Below, piece by piece: positions 1 to 14,400 of a stretch of DNA of 64,000 nt. Positions within the stretch are counted from its first letter, which is position 1, and every line of letters begins with the position of its first letter. Source of the DNA: Sequoia sempervirens (taxonomy: Eukaryota; Streptophyta; Pinopsida; Cupressales; Cupressaceae); contig VDFB02270651.1 of the NCBI GenBank assembly GCA_007258455.2, positions 495,831,370 through 495,895,369 of the forward strand. Reading direction: 5' to 3'. The notes beneath the pieces are model-generated. The model made no database searches. It saw only the letters and a program-made list of their open reading frames with translations, and had not been told where the DNA came from. Position numbers and translations under genes: made by a program.

Positions 1-539
1 CAATAAAGCTCTTTTGTCTTTTTTCCAATTTCGATTTTTTAAAACTTATCTCTTTGGGGTGTTGGAAAATAAATAATTAAAATAATTAGAATAATTATTT
101 TATGTGTCATTTCCAACCCGTTAATTTTTTATGGCAAATTATTTTGTCTAAGGCAATTTTGATTTTCGAAATTTTTCTTGCCAATGCCTTAGGCAAATTT
201 TCTTCTTCCAATTTTCTTTGCCACACTTTCTCTTCCAAATTTATTTCGCCATAATTTCAATCGTCCGATTTTATTTGGCCATGATTTTCTTTCATCCAAT
301 TTCTCTGGCAAAATTTATTTCATCTTCCTAGAACGTTTGGCCAAATTTTCTTAGACATATAAATGTTGGACTTAGAAGAACTTTCTTTAACAATTTTTCT
401 CAATTTTCTCCTAGTATGGCGAAATTTTCAAGGCCAAACATATATTTTTAATTTTTCAAAGCCCATACTTAGGCAAAATTTCACAATTTTTACTCTTCTC
501 TAGACATGGCGGATTTTGCTAAATTTAATGCCATCTTCA
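1..539. other. Degenerate T-rich repeat, leader-like
   Basis: This is AT-rich non-coding sequence with irregularly repeated words such as ggcaaattttc and gccaaattttc every 40-60 bases. It grades into the GGGCGGACTT array that follows and may be an older part of the same array. No gene is seen. Confidence 0.5.
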
Positions 540-1215
540 TTATGTCCAAGGGCGGACATGTCTTATGTTTGTGCAATTCACATTTTATTTTTATTTTTTA
601 TTTTTATTGTGCCATTCACATTTGGATAGGGGCGGACTTGGCAAATGTCTTGGCCTTTAAGCTGGGCGGACTTTATCTCTTTCCTTGCCATCCTATGGCA
701 GACTTCCTTCATATCCTTGCTACTTCACTTTTTGCTGAGGGCGGACTTCAGCTTTTATCTTGCCATACAAGGGCGGAGTTCATCAAATTTCATGCCATTG
801 CATCTCTTGCTAAGGGCGGACTTTGCCTCTTGTCTTGCCATGCTAGGGCGGACTTGGGCTCTTTCTTTGCCATTCAACTTTATGTCCAAGGGCGGACTTT
901 GCCTCTTGTCTTGCCATGCTAGGGCGGACTTGGGCTCTTTCTTTGCCATTCAACTTTATGTCCAAGGGCGGACTTCATGCATCTCCTTGCCACTCATTCA
1001 TTTTGTCCAAGGCGGACTTCACATGCTCTTATGCCATTAAATCTCAAGCTGGGCGGACTTCATCAAATGTTGAGCCATTCTTCCATGTGGCTGGGCGGAC
1101 TTGGCATTCATCATTGCCACTTCATATGGCGGACTTCATCAGATTTCAAGCTATTTCCATAAGGCTGGGCGGACTTTGCTCTATGGCTTGCCATTCTAGG
1201 CGGACTTTGCCTTCA
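540..1215 (+). repeat. GGGCGGACTT iterated array
   Basis: The 10-mer gggcggactt occurs exactly at 630, 664, 739, 814, 846, 890, 922, 966, 1051, 1093 and 1167. Close variants lie at 551, 771, 1011, 1127 and 1199. Spacing is 30-85 bp, and the spacers usually include ttgccat or tgccat but otherwise differ. Units 814-889 and 890-965 are an exact 76-bp tandem duplication. Open frames through the array are by-products of the repeat. It probably belongs to an LTR or leader of an old retroelement. Confidence 0.85.
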
Positions 1216-2640
1216 GCCTGGCCATCTCTTTCTGGCTGAAGCTCTTTCGACATTGACTTTACTTATTTCTCCATGAATCTCAGTCCTCTTTCATGCCTTA
1301 ACCATGATCAATTTGCCATGATTGTTCAGATTTTCATTAATTTTCCAGATTTCTCCATGGATTTCTCAGATTTTTATATGAATTTCTCAGATTTTCACTA
1401 TTTCCTGTGATTTTCAAGTGATTTTTTCCAGATTTTTAACTTTTTTCTGTGATTTTCCAGAATTTCACCATGAATTCAAAAAATTTCAAATTGATTTTCT
1501 GAGAGTTTCGTTGATCTTTTCAAACTTCTGAGTGGATTTTTGAAACTCGAGCCCTTTCCAAATATAGAAACTTTCTAAAAATTGAAATTTTCCAAAAATA
1601 GCAACTTTCTAAAAATAGACCCTAAAAAATAGGGATCTCAGAATTGCTCAAAAGTGCCAAAAAGTAGGTTCTAAAAAATAGGGGGCCTGGGGTGAAAACC
1701 CTAAAAAGTAGGAGATGTCGGAATTGACTGAAACAACAGTCGATCTTCGTCTCCCGGATCTCCTAAGCATGATGGTGATGTTTGCACAATGATCCAGGCT
1801 CAAACTCTTTACTCGACTCGGGTGACCATTCAAAACTTAAACCCCAAAAACCCCAAACGGAGACCAGACGAAAACCAGGACGCAACGACAAAAAGCAAAC
1901 AACAAGGGTCCCCATTTGCAATGGGGCGAGGTGTGAATTAGGTCACAACAGGTCCTTGTCACACCCACTTTTACACACTGCCCGCGTCAAAGTTGATGGT
2001 CACTAATAATAGATAGCACGATAGAGAGAATGATAACAACACATTTTTAATAAGCACGTCTCTACATCATAAAGCCCGTTCCGCCAAAAAAAATAGCGAA
2101 GACAGAGAAATAATAATAAAGAATGCGCACAGCTCCTACATAATACAAACTGCGCTAGGAATAGGAGACGAAGAAATTGTTAAATGGCCACGAAGGCCTT
2201 CAATAAGCGCATTCAATGAATCGAAAGCCATTGACAAAAACCGTCGCCATGAATAGGAAAGTCAGATACACGTTCATGAGCTGCCTTACACACAAGTTGT
2301 CGCCCATATCAAATTTGTAGAGATATGGCATGAACCTCCTTTGACAAGTCCAATCTAGTGTGGCACTTTAGAAACTCATTTGCTGACATAAAAAGATCAA
2401 TCACACATAATCACCATTTCAAATAAGTTGAAAAAACTAATGAATAATCAGCAACTTTACAAGCTAAGAGGTACACTGGTATTTCATTCCAATTTCATTT
2501 TCATAACAGAATGAACTCAGCAAGACAAGCAACATCACCCGCAAGTTCACTCTTTGACATCAATGACAAAAAAAATGTTCAACAGGTGAGAGACCCAATT
2601 TGGAGGATTTCTTGGTGATTTCATACAGAAACCACAGTTG
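1216..2640. other. Old LTR-retroelement sequence, no gene seen
   Basis: The region contains repeated ctaaaaataga/ctattttttag words (1560-1710) and a stretch around 1890-1990 with ggtccccatttgcaatgggg and cttgtcacacccac. These are typical of gymnosperm LTR elements in my experience. No domain could be recognised and borders are not definable by eye. Confidence 0.35.
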
Positions 2641-5219
2641 TGCTTAATGGTGGAGGTTTATATTCCAGTTTTGACAGAGGTTATTGCATATCAATCTTGA
2701 GGAGGCCGATTGAAGGAAAGATTTGTGAGATTGTTTGCTGTTTGAGTTATCTTTAGTTGGCCATACTATCCTTGTAGCTGGTCGTACCATTCTAGGTGTG
2801 GCGTTGGGTTTTTGGAGCTTCAAACTAAGTTTTATAATTATTTGTTTGGCTTGAGGGTGGCACCTAGGCCTCTTATTGAGTTGTATTTCAGTTTCATCAG
2901 CAATGGAGATCATTTCTAGTTGTAGCGTCCCATTTTTGGAGGTTCCAGCTTGCTGGTTGTGTCTACAGCAGCTTGTCAAAGACTCCAATTTTTCTAGGTA
3001 TGTTGGACTTAGATATGTTATGATATTTTATGAACTCAATCACCTTTGTAATTGAGAAAAAAAGTTAAAAACCTATTTTCTGATCGGAATATAAATCTGA
3101 AATTTTATGCTCATTGTAATTCCAAAAATTGTAATTTCCTGAATTGTTTTCATTGCTGCAAGTTACTTTATTATCTGCATTTTATTTATCATCTCAAAAC
3201 CATCACAAAACTATTGCAAATTACATTTCAAACACATCTGAAAACAAAAAATACAAGGGCAGATTGAGGGTGTATGTTACAATCCCCTGTGAAGGATTTG
3301 CCTCTGCAATCATCACCTCTTCTTGGCCTGCAAAACCAAAACCTATCAAAAGAACATACACACAAAGCAACAGCAGGATATGTTTACAGCCATAGCATGC
3401 ATAGACTATTGCAACCTGTCCAACACAAGCAACATGTTAAAAGAGTGAATCATCATGTTTATTTCACACTTTTCCAAATGGGAGATAAGTTAGTTATATT
3501 CCCAAGAGGGTCACAGGAAATTGCTCATAGAGTCAAGTGGTAGCATAAAGGAGAAAAGGAGAATGCAAGGCCTATTGGCGAAGATGAAGAGATTGCTGTT
3601 GGAAGAGAGATGCAGAAGTGGATACAAACTGTTCTCCTCATCATGTCATGTACAATGAAAACCCAAAAACAAAAAAAAGTCAAACTGAAATAAGACACAT
3701 GCCCAACCCAGATTAGACTTACGGTCTTGCACCTCTATTACGACTTATCGGCTATCAATTCATTACTGTTCATGTACTTTCACAAGCCCTTTCTCATAGA
3801 AGGAACACCTTCAGCATAACCGATTTGGCATCTAGAAAATATCACTTTGTAGATGCCAGTAAAGTTGAGATTGATCATTTCAGTCATTAAGTAAATAAAT
3901 TATGATAGACAAATCAGTTCAAAGATACAATTTTGTGATGCCAAATTTGATTGCCACCATTAAAACAACATAATTAGTTGCAAACTGGAGATTAGCTTCA
4001 TGTATAAGTATTAAGAAGTACCTACGCTAACCTAGAATTATTTATCTACCGAATTCATCCACAATTACTTCAAGTAATTGACAAAACTCACCTTACAAAA
4101 GGCATCGGAGCAACAATCATAGATGCAAAGGTGACAAAGATGACTTTACTATAGCCAGAACCCCTGCATATTCATTAATGATGGTTTTCACATAATATTA
4201 AGAAGAATTGCCTTATCTACCAACAGAACATTTTGAATACATTCAGATCAAATATAACCTTTGAAGTTTCATTGCCATTAGAAAATGTTCTGGCCACCAC
4301 ATTGATACAAATACTGTTTTCTTCTCTCTCATAATTATGTTCTTAAGGAAGTCTATCAAAGAGTGTATATGATTGAATGAGGATATTTTATTTTCTTTCA
4401 GGAGGCCGCCTCTCTCAATGAATGAAGCATATTCCAAAGTATATTCAGCTAGTGGTTTGCACTTGTGGTAAAGATATATACTATCTAAACTAATGTCAAG
4501 AGTTGTTGAGAATCTAGACTTTCAGCAAAGCCCATAATCATCAATGTATACAATTTTGATGACAAGGAACCATATTATGTCAAGCATTCAACATAGACAA
4601 AACTTATTTTGTCTTTCAAGGTATATTTGTTAATTTTATGTCAGCGTCTGCATTATTTTCAGCAGGTAATTTGCTGATTTGAGTTCAACTTAATAGCTGA
4701 TCTGGACCAACTTTAGTTTGAGCTTATTGCAAGCCATGTTAAATCTGGGTTCACGAATGCAGGATGGATGAGTTTTGGGTCATTACTTTAAGGTGAATTG
4801 TATTACAGTCAGATTTCTCCTCTTGTCTAATAGCATGAATTTCATTTTCAATATCACAGAAGAGTGCAATGTCCTTATCTTTCTATTATCCTCTGTAGAA
4901 TTTATGTTTTTCCACATGCACTCTACATTCATTGCTGTCTGCAATGTCATTATTTTCTTATGATGATACCATGATGTAATCAGATCCTAATAACAAATGC
5001 ATGATTTCACTGGCCTCAATATAATGACATGAACCGGCATGCAGTTGAAGAATTATTCCAATATTTTATTTTCCAAAAAATTAGTATGTACACAATCATA
5101 ACGTATAGTCCATATCACTCCATTTGATAACTCAAAATAAAATCATATCCAAGGACCAAAACCACCTCGCCACACAGAAACAATGAAAAGCATGCCCATA
5201 ATGCTCAAAAGATACATAC
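2641..5219. other. TOP6B intron sequence, nothing recognised
   Basis: This is AT-rich intron sequence 3' of the last visible TOP6B exon. An LTR-start-like word tgtagcgtcccattttt is at about 2919. I searched both strands for the next TOP6B exon (expected to begin EMGPDFGP or similar) and did not find it. Confidence 0.4.
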
Positions 5220-5416
5220 CAATTAAGCGTTCTGCATAAGGTTTTCCAATACTAATAAATTCATGCTGAAGAAACTGCAGAAGATTCTGCTTTGATGTCT
5301 CTGCAATAAGCCGTTTGATGAGTAGCAGATCAACAGCAGAGGGATGGTAGTTTGTCTCAGCAGGCGCTACAGGCATCACATCTGTCCTTCGTGCAAATCG
5401 TATGGTAACATTTTTG
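5220..5416 (-). CDS. TOP6B: TOP6B exon (last one inside window)
   Basis: This 197-bp exon starts after an ATGTAG acceptor and encodes KNVTIRFARRTDVMPVAP, then HHPSAVDLLLIKRLIAETSK and QNLLQFLQHEF, ending ERLIG before a GTATGT donor. In other plants the next residues are EMGPDFGP or similar. That exon was not found between 1 and 5219, so another long intron (over 5.2 kb) follows. Confidence 0.96.
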
Positions 5417-8400
5417 CTACATGTCAAATCAACATAAAACAATCTCATACAAAGATATTTATATTAATTTTGAAGATTCACAGCTACAAAAGCAAAGTAA
5501 AGGATGTCTAACCAAAAAAATCACAATTTCATAGACAAAATTAATGTTAAGGAACATAAAATATATCCCTCCAAAGGTTTTGAGTAAAGAAAATCTTACT
5601 CTGGTGTTCCTGAAGTGTATCGAAAGAGAAACTGAGCATATGGTGTAATTACAGCCATTTGACGCATGTAATGTATAATCTTCGACTGCACATATCAATA
5701 AAAAAAGCCCTAAGGGATATCATTTAAAAGTGTTTTCCTAGATGAACAACAAACAAATGATTTATTATGCACCCTAGCATACCACTTACACGATGAGTTG
5801 TCCAGTTGCCTTCAATTGTAACCTGAATTTCAGCCCCATGCCACCTATCTATGTTGTCTCGTTTTTCATGGAGATGGATATGAGGAATATTTCTATGCAA
5901 TGACATATTCTTTTTACATCAGTGCAAAATCAAAATGATTAACAAATTGTCCCTACATGAATGAAAACTCTACATTCTTCTGAAGAAATGCCTCTGCAGA
6001 GCCCAATTTCTAAAGATCCATACTTGTGAATATCAATATCAAGCCGACAAAATGAAATATAATTCTGGCCCCTCGTCGCTGACAAAATGTCAATTGGAAG
6101 TCCAGTACTCATCTTGGACCAGATCAATGCCTGCAAAGAAAGATAGAATGCAATTCTAAGACCTCAAACTGATGTAATCAGACATGGATAACACCATGAT
6201 AAATGCTAAAATATATAATTTAAACCTTCTTAAAATCTCATGTCAAAGCTAAACCTTTTCACAATGAATTGCCAAAAAACAAGCCAATAACTAATATTTA
6301 GTTTATATTTCTCACCCTATATTGCCTCATAATTGAAGAATCAAGCATCAATCTTCTGAATTGATCAACAAAACTCAGGCTCCTTAATGACCAGAAATCT
6401 GTTATTCTTATTTGTATGCCAGGTTATTATCAATTACAGATTATAATATCCTAAAGAATACGTTCTAAATATGCCAGTAGGAATACCTATTTATCATTTT
6501 CCGTTATGTTCTTGATTAGATTACATGCTAACCTACGCTTATTCAATTATAGGGGATGCAATTCATAACAATTCATATTTCTCCCTTGCCTTCCAAAGAC
6601 TGCTGTTTGGTCTTCTTTGTTTTGTGTTTATACTATTATGGTATATAGCCTTACAATGTATATTTTATTGAATCATTTATCTCAGGTATTAAAGTACATT
6701 ATCTTTGCTATCTCTTATAATAAGGGCATTCTTAATATTTTTCCCCTTTAAATATAGTGGTAACCGGATCTTAGCAAAACTTATTTAAATGTAAATTCTA
6801 CACGTACAATAGTGCATTTGACTAACTTTGAAAGAAGTGTCAATATAAGGGAATGACGAAAATGCTCACCATTTTTGCACCTAGTCCGAACTTTCCACGT
6901 GTTTGTTTGAGCCCATACTTTGTTCCAGAAAGCACTGCATTGTAAATAGAGAACTCAACCAAAACTTGCTATCTAAATGGGATTCGCAGCCTTATTTTGA
7001 AGACAGTGAAATCGACTATCCCTAATATGGATCTTTTGGCACCATTTTACTAAAGGCCAAGCAAGTAAATAAATCAACATCATGGGACATAGCATTTTAC
7101 CTCTTCCAAGCATATTTGGAATGTCATCATGTGGCATTCCCCTTCCATTGTCCTGTATGCAAATAAACACCAGAAAATGACATCATATAATCAGAATTTT
7201 GTACAACTGCTCTCTAGAAGAAGATAATGCCTGAGATGCATCCTAAAATTATTTTGAATATTTCACATAAAATACGTTTCCCTATTCACAGCCTACAAGA
7301 ATTGAACTCTAAAATACAATATATTTTTAACTACAAACATCACTTTAATACGAAATGAATCACAGAGAACAAGGCTAAAAGAGTCGCTGTTTCATCACAC
7401 TAATAGACTGAAATATAGAAGGGCTTAAGTCAGAAAATGTAAGCTGTATTACACCAACAATTCATCCACAAAACAAAGAAACATATAGCTCTAGGCCAGT
7501 GTTTAATTTTGATATTCTCTATTATAGTTGGATGGCTTCTCTGGGTTCCATTGACCTGCATTTAGCCATCTGAGGGCATTAATATACTTTTTTTATTCTT
7601 TCTTTCTCAAGCCCAAGTTTAGTCTTACACATAGTAGCATTCCATTTACATATCATTTACACAGCAAAGTGAAAGTATAAAATAGAATTCCACTACTATT
7701 GTTTAAAACAGAAATAAATCGGCAAATTAAAATTCACTAAAATGTTTGTAAACAGAGGGGAAAAGTTGTTATTGTTATTTCATGCCAAATATGGTGGATA
7801 GAAATAGGAACAAACATAAGACATAAAACTAGAATTTGTCCAATGTTGCCAATTACAAACTGCAAACTTTGTCTCAAGCCTAGACTCTCAAACTCTCAAT
7901 CAAGTACACATGTAGAAGAATTACTTGACTGGCTTAAAATATTCATTGCCATCTATTGAGGTAATTTAGTTTCTTTTCCAAAGTAATCCCACCACTGCCT
8001 TAACATTTGATTAATCACAAAAGATAAATTTACTAATATGTTAAGAGAAGACTCCCTTCACCTATTGGTACATTGACAAATCTACAATGGCTGCTCACCG
8101 ATTCTCCACATTAACGAAAAAATTTGCTGTTCACTTAGCAAGCCCTCCACCTCTTCATCATCTTTGAATGATTTGCTATAAAAGAATGCTAGATGTAAAG
8201 AGTACCAAAGGCATGAAGGTAAGAATACATTTGTCAATCTCATCTCAAATCAATAATCTCATTGCAAATGTTGTCATTGATATCAAGAAGCAATGCCAAA
8301 TTGTTGGCATTGATGTCAAAGAGGAAACTGTTAAAGGCCAAAGGCCACTAATTGTTTTATTCCAGTTATCAAGATGGCAAACTTCATTATCATGACAGCG

Positions 8401-11400
8401 CTGAGTTATTACGAAGACAATTTATTATTTAATGGCTGGCTGACCTGCTAATTGGTGGCCTCTACATTGATAATAAATACATTGTTATGGCTGGTCAACC
8501 TGGTTCTGTTATGTATTATTTGAGTCACTTCTACTATAATGGCTGACTCTCCGTTTGTTGGCGCCTTTTAGTGAAGGCTAAAACAGATTTAATTAAAGTT
8601 TAAAGAGGTCGACTCTTTATGATAAGTCACATCCATTATGATGAGTAGCCCCTCTCCAAGAGAGTATATATGGAAGATGAGAAGTGAGTTGACTAAACCA
8701 TGAAACACAATGGAATATCATTCAATCTAAAGCAGATTTGGAAGCAGTTGTAAAAGCAGATTTAAAGCAGAAAAATATGATAAGGATTTGAAAGCAGATT
8801 TATGTAGAAGATTATAGCAGATTTTGGAGCAGAGTTATGAAGCACATTGGAGAGAATATTTGAGCAGATTTAAGGAGAATAGAGCAGATTTATGAAGACT
8901 TTGTGAAGACTCTATAGGCAGATTTATGATGACCTTATGGGCAGATGTATGAAGATCTTATGAGCAGACTTTTGAAGGATTTATAGCTGATTCTGAAGGT
9001 GATTTAAGGCAGAATTATAGCAGACCTTTCAAGGTGATCTTATCGGATTTCAAGAAAGATTTGAGCAAATTTGTTAGAGCAATTTTTGAGGAAGACAAAG
9101 ACTTTGTTGTGATTGAGGTTGGTGCCTCATATTGGAGAGGTTAGTGCCTCCTATCAAAAGAGATTGGTGTCTCTTGCTGAGTCAGTGCTCAGTTGTGGGG
9201 ATTGGTGTCTCCAGTAGATTGGTGCCTAAAAATCTTGTAAGTGGGGATTGGTGTCTCTAGTGGGTTGGTGCCTACAAAGATTGTAAGAGAATTTTTATAT
9301 AAGCAATATTTTGTCGTGGTTTTCTCTTGTAAGGGTTTCCACGTAAATTGTGTGTTCTTCTTGTTATTGATATTGTGTAATTGACGTTTTTGTGATTGTT
9401 AAATTGAAAAAGTAAAAGATTGTATTATACTGATTCACCCCCTGCCTTCTCAATATAATCGTGTTCTCATCAAATCTCCCATATCAGCATGTATTCTGCA
9501 ATTTGGATCTTATTGCCTATTCTGTCATATCTATGGCTACATGATCTAGGGCCTGAGGTTAGAATCCCAAGTGACAGCTCTCCAAATTAGAATCTAGGTG
9601 AGTCATAGCATATGTAAAAGCTTATTTAACAATTATGCAAGAAAAAGTGTGAGATAAATAGACCCAAAGCAATGGACGTATTTTTTTCAGTTGTTCATTT
9701 TGTGCATGGCATACCCTTGAGAAAAGTGTACAGCTTAAACTTTAACTACTTGACGAGTCATTGTGTACTCACAATTTTTTCTAAGTGCCAAGCTTTCCAA
9801 TATTTACTTGCCAAGTCTCCCTATTCAGTTTTAGGTGATTTTTGTCATTTGACTTGCATGAGTACATGATGAGTCCAAGGAGAGGACTTGCCCAATGCTA
9901 AAATGGAAACCCTACTGTGGAAGATAAGCAAAAAAGGCACAATTTCAAAACTAAAAATAGAAAAAAAATTGCTTTTATAAGTTGTTTTCATTAATGGTAT
10001 GAAGTCGAGTATGTGTATAGGGTTCTAGTACGCCAGTACAACAATATTTTCTTTCCTTGGGTGAGGTATGATTGGGTTAAACTATATATGATATATACAA
10101 AAAAAAATTTAAAATGAAGAATTGCAAATATTCAATAATGGCAATTGAATCTCTAATAGTATGATACTTAATCATTGATCAATGATAGTGATAAAGATAA
10201 TTGTCAATTAATAGTTCAAAATTTCAATATTATGTCACATATCATATATGTCCAAGATGATTCAAATGAAAATCATTACAATTACAAAATTTCAAAATTC
10301 AAAATAGTACAATCAAAAATTTGTATCTTGGCCTTCAATCTTCATCAAAAACATCTAGATCAAGGTAATCACAAGAAAATGGAGTTCCACTAATACTAGG
10401 TACATCATGTGTAAGAACCTAGTCATCATCTACATTGACTCTAACAAGCTCTACAATAGATACACTCAAGGGCTATATAAACCAGGTCATCTTCTTTTTT
10501 TGCAGCCATCCAATTACACTTCAATGACTAGATAGAAGTATGCACTCCAATTATGTTCAACTGAAGCAAAACTTGCAACCCATTGAAATCAGAGAGAAAA
10601 CCATCACAACTTAAAAATAAAAAATGCAAAAGAATGGCAAGTACTAAAATTGTCATGTCCCCATTTTTAGCAATACACTTCCCAGTGACTGTTGGCTTAT
10701 TTCTAGAACCCGTAGACAAGTCAGAGGTAGAATTTATGGTTTCCAGTTGTTTGGAGGTCTCTTTTGTGGATTCAGGGGATTGCATGTTGGAGTTTTGGAG
10801 TTTGGCTTATGGATTCCTTCTAGGTTTTCTGAGAGCTTCAGAGGGATGTCACATGCATTTCAATCAGGGGTTTGCATGCGAGATTGGTTTTTGGATTCTT
10901 TTTGGGTTTTCAGAGAGCTTCGCAGTGGTATGGCATGCATCTGCATCTGACAACCTTTTCTAGACTTACCACTTTTAGTAAATTGCGACGGCTACCTGAT
11001 TGTGCTCAAAATGCATTTGGAGTCACTTTCTATTTTTAGCAGTATGCTATTTATAGTAAGTGCTATTTTTAGCAGTTTAGTTTGGGGGTTTTCAGAGGGG
11101 CTTCTATTTATAGTAGTGGCCGGTTAATGATGTTGCTATCTTCAGTTGGTCACAGTATTCTTCTACGGGTCTTCAGTTCACTCAATTTGGGTGTTTGGCA
11201 CATACTTACTATTTATAGCAGTGTTATTCATAATAAGTCATCTTTGGGGAAGTTGGTCCCAAGCCATTAAACTTGCAGCAGTATTATTACTAATTTATTT
11301 TCGGAGAGCCTAAGGTTGCAGTATTGGTTATTTGCTTAATTTGACCACTTAAGTCATTTTATAAAGTTACATTATAAAATTAAGTTGAAGAATAAAAGTT

Positions 11401-14400
11401 TTCATTTGAAAAGTACCTTGAGCTTAGCAAAGCAACTTAAAGTTGTTTTTAAAAGATAAATTGATATTATATTTTCCTCAGTGATGTGGGATGCCTAGAG
11501 ACGGAAAATGTTGATTTTAAATGTTTTAATATTATATCTCCTCAAGTGTGGATGCCTATGGGGGAAAAAGAATTAAAAATGTTTAATTTTTCTAAAGTGG
11601 TACAAGGCGTTGGTTTCTAGGGAGAATTTGAGAAGCTTTTGAAATCTAGTCGCCTTAGCTTCTATATATTTTCATTTTGGCTCTCATTTTATCATCTTGG
11701 CTTTGACAACATAACAGAATGTTGTTGGATTTCTTCCATAGTGCTTGGGCTGCGAATTGAGGACGAAAACCCTCTTCGCTTGGGCTGGTTTCGGTGGTGA
11801 AATATCCTCCCTAATCAGATAAAGAGTGATTCTACAGTAGAGATCATACAGTGCTTCACAGAGTTGGATTTGGGTGACCTTTCAAAGAAGATTTACCAGT
11901 ATTTTGAAGTGAATTTTGGTGTGGCTTGCTAGTTTTTAGTTTGGGAATGTTTGGTGAAGATTTTGGTGTGTTTATTTGCATTTTCTGGGCATTGCACTTT
12001 TGGACCAGATTTCGTGTTTATGCTCATAGCTCTAAAATGGATTGAAGAATCAAAATGGGTATTGGTGCATTAGAAGAGTCATTTCCAGCCGGTCATTTCA
12101 AGTACTAGTTTGCAAACTTTGGTGGTGTTTTGGATTTTTGGGAGAGGATCGAACTTTCCTCCAGGGACGCCCTTTTCCTGCTAAAACACCAGTTTATTAC
12201 CAGCATATGTTGTGTTTTGAATGTTGTACTTTGGGCGCTGAAAAAAGAGGTCAAAGGCATTGGAGAATAGAGTGATTAGAAGGCCAAAGCTAGGTGTTGT
12301 TAGGTGCTCATTCTGGAGTCTCATTGCTGCTGTAACAAGACTTTACCGGGCCTGATATACATGTGTAATGTTCTGATTTTATAACAGAAAATGAATGTTT
12401 AATGTTGCTCATTGAAGTTCTAATGAAAGGTGGTGTTATTTAGTATTTCTTGTTATTGCAATCATTTCCTTTATGTCATATGCAGCTAAAAAACATTGAA
12501 AAACAAACTCAACATTGCAAACAAACTCAGACACTACCTTGAGCAAGCATACCAACAAACAAGGGTTTCAAAAAAAATATCAGGGGTGTATGTTACTGTT
12601 GGCGTAACAACTAACACCTCTGGAGTACAAGTTGTTATGAACAGCCTATGCACACTACGCAATGAGTGCTCTTCGAATTATGGAGGGGAAGCTCCCTCGA
12701 TGTACTTTGACAAATATACTTTGCAAAGGAAAATAAGCTAAAACTACTTCCTGTCTTTTTGTTTCAGCTGCTAGAGGCACAAGACTTTCTTGAAAGAACT
12801 TCTACGTTGCAGCTGAGTTTTCTCTGGTTTCGCAAATCAACTAAACTACAACTTATATCTATCCAATCTCCTCAGGAAAACAGAGCAAGAGGAAACGGAG
12901 CAAGGTTTGACTATCTGACGATAAGCGGGTTTAGACTCTCTACTTGAAGGCAAGGTGGGCACAACTATCATCTCAATCTAAACCAACTTATTGGGCACAA
13001 CAGATTTAAGAATTTACCAAGACGATCTTATGAAACCCTAGGTGGTATAACACTTGATCGAATCAGCAAAGCCTTCACAAAACAGCCTTTATCTTTATAA
13101 TCTCACGAAACCCTAGGTGGTATAACCTTCAATTATATTGATAAAGATTCACAAAACAGATTTATCGCTGCAACTTCTCGAAACCCTAGGTGGTATAACG
13201 ATCGATCACAACAGTAAATTAACACAAAACAGCCTTATCACCTTAATCTTTTGGAACCCTAGGTGGTATAACAATTGATTTCAATGATAAAGATGTTCAA
13301 ACAGATATATCTAATCTATGGAAAGAATTCAGCATCACAATCTTTCGAAACCCTAGGTGGTATAACAATCAATTGCAATAGTGAAGACACATGAACAAAT
13401 ACGAAAAAGAGTAATATTGAGGGCAAGGTGGGCACAGCATATATTCCTCTCTCAAGCAAAAGTTATTTACAAATGAGCGTAAGCTCTTATTTATATACAT
13501 CAAGGTGTAGGGAACCCTAAAATCACCTTGTGTTATCTATAGTTCCTGCAATGCATGCAAGCAATGCGCCCAACCCTAATTAAGCAAACTATACAGTTAA
13601 CTGGGCAACTACCCTCAGTTTAACTGAAACATCTAATCTAAAATGGACAATTGTGCGAGCATGCACGTCCTTATTAAAACAAGTTAACTGGAAGACTATC
13701 ATCAGTTAACGAAAACCCTAAATACAACTCCAAGTGAACAAGGCGATTCTCAGAATAGGTATGCATGTGATGACAACCCCGAGTTAACTGAAAAGGGTAA
13801 CATCCAGTTTAACTCGTGTGTGTGTAGTCTATTCTCGAAGTGGAACCCCCGGAGTTCACGTATGTGATGATCATCGCAGCATGATCAATCCCTCAATGAG
13901 ACGAGTTGATCGTGGCTCATTTCAATCTCGATAACGGCGACGGTAAGCTGCATAAGCAGTCCCCACAAACCGGAAGTGCAATCGCGACGCGGTTTCCTCT
14001 ACCAACTCGATGCTAAACCGCTCTCTTCTATCTTCGGCCTCGAAACCAATCGGTGTCTTCCAAGAGTAGATAGTCGCTTTCCGCATCCGTTGGTTTGTCG
14101 AAGCCAAACCCGTGTGAGCAATCGTACCTCATCCCCGGGTTTGTTGATAGCTGAGTCCCGCTTCCTCATCTCCGGCGACGAATATCGAGCTCGTGCATTG
14201 TACCGAATCATATAACTCGTGAGCATGGTACCGCTTTCAGCAACTAAATCTTCTCCTATTCCTCCAAACGGCTATATGCAACCAAAATGATTGAGCTGAC
14301 TTTGCCTACAGGCTCGGCACCTGGAGTGTGTTAATGGCTCGGTCTCGCGGTATCAAGTACAGAATGTATCGACGAAGTCGTCGATTTCGAGGCTTTTATC

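Noticed and set aside
506..1239. Several overlapping open frames across 506-1239
   Set aside because: They are translations of the GGGCGGACTT repeat in different registers. No family resemblance, and repeats explain the absence of stops.
2160..2350. Protein-like minus-strand segment near 2160-2350
   Set aside because: Short frames look faintly protein-like but change register repeatedly and match no family I know; left as old retroelement sequence.
1..5219. Next TOP6B exon downstream of 5220
   Set aside because: Searched on the minus strand for a sequence resembling EMGPDFGP or later conserved parts; nothing convincing was found, so no exon is claimed.
13032..13366. CRISPR-like look of the five-copy core with variable spacers
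   Set aside because: The DNA is plant nuclear (spliced TOP6B exons, plant retroelements), core spacing is about 73 bp, and spacers share words with each other. An iterated repeat is the correct description.
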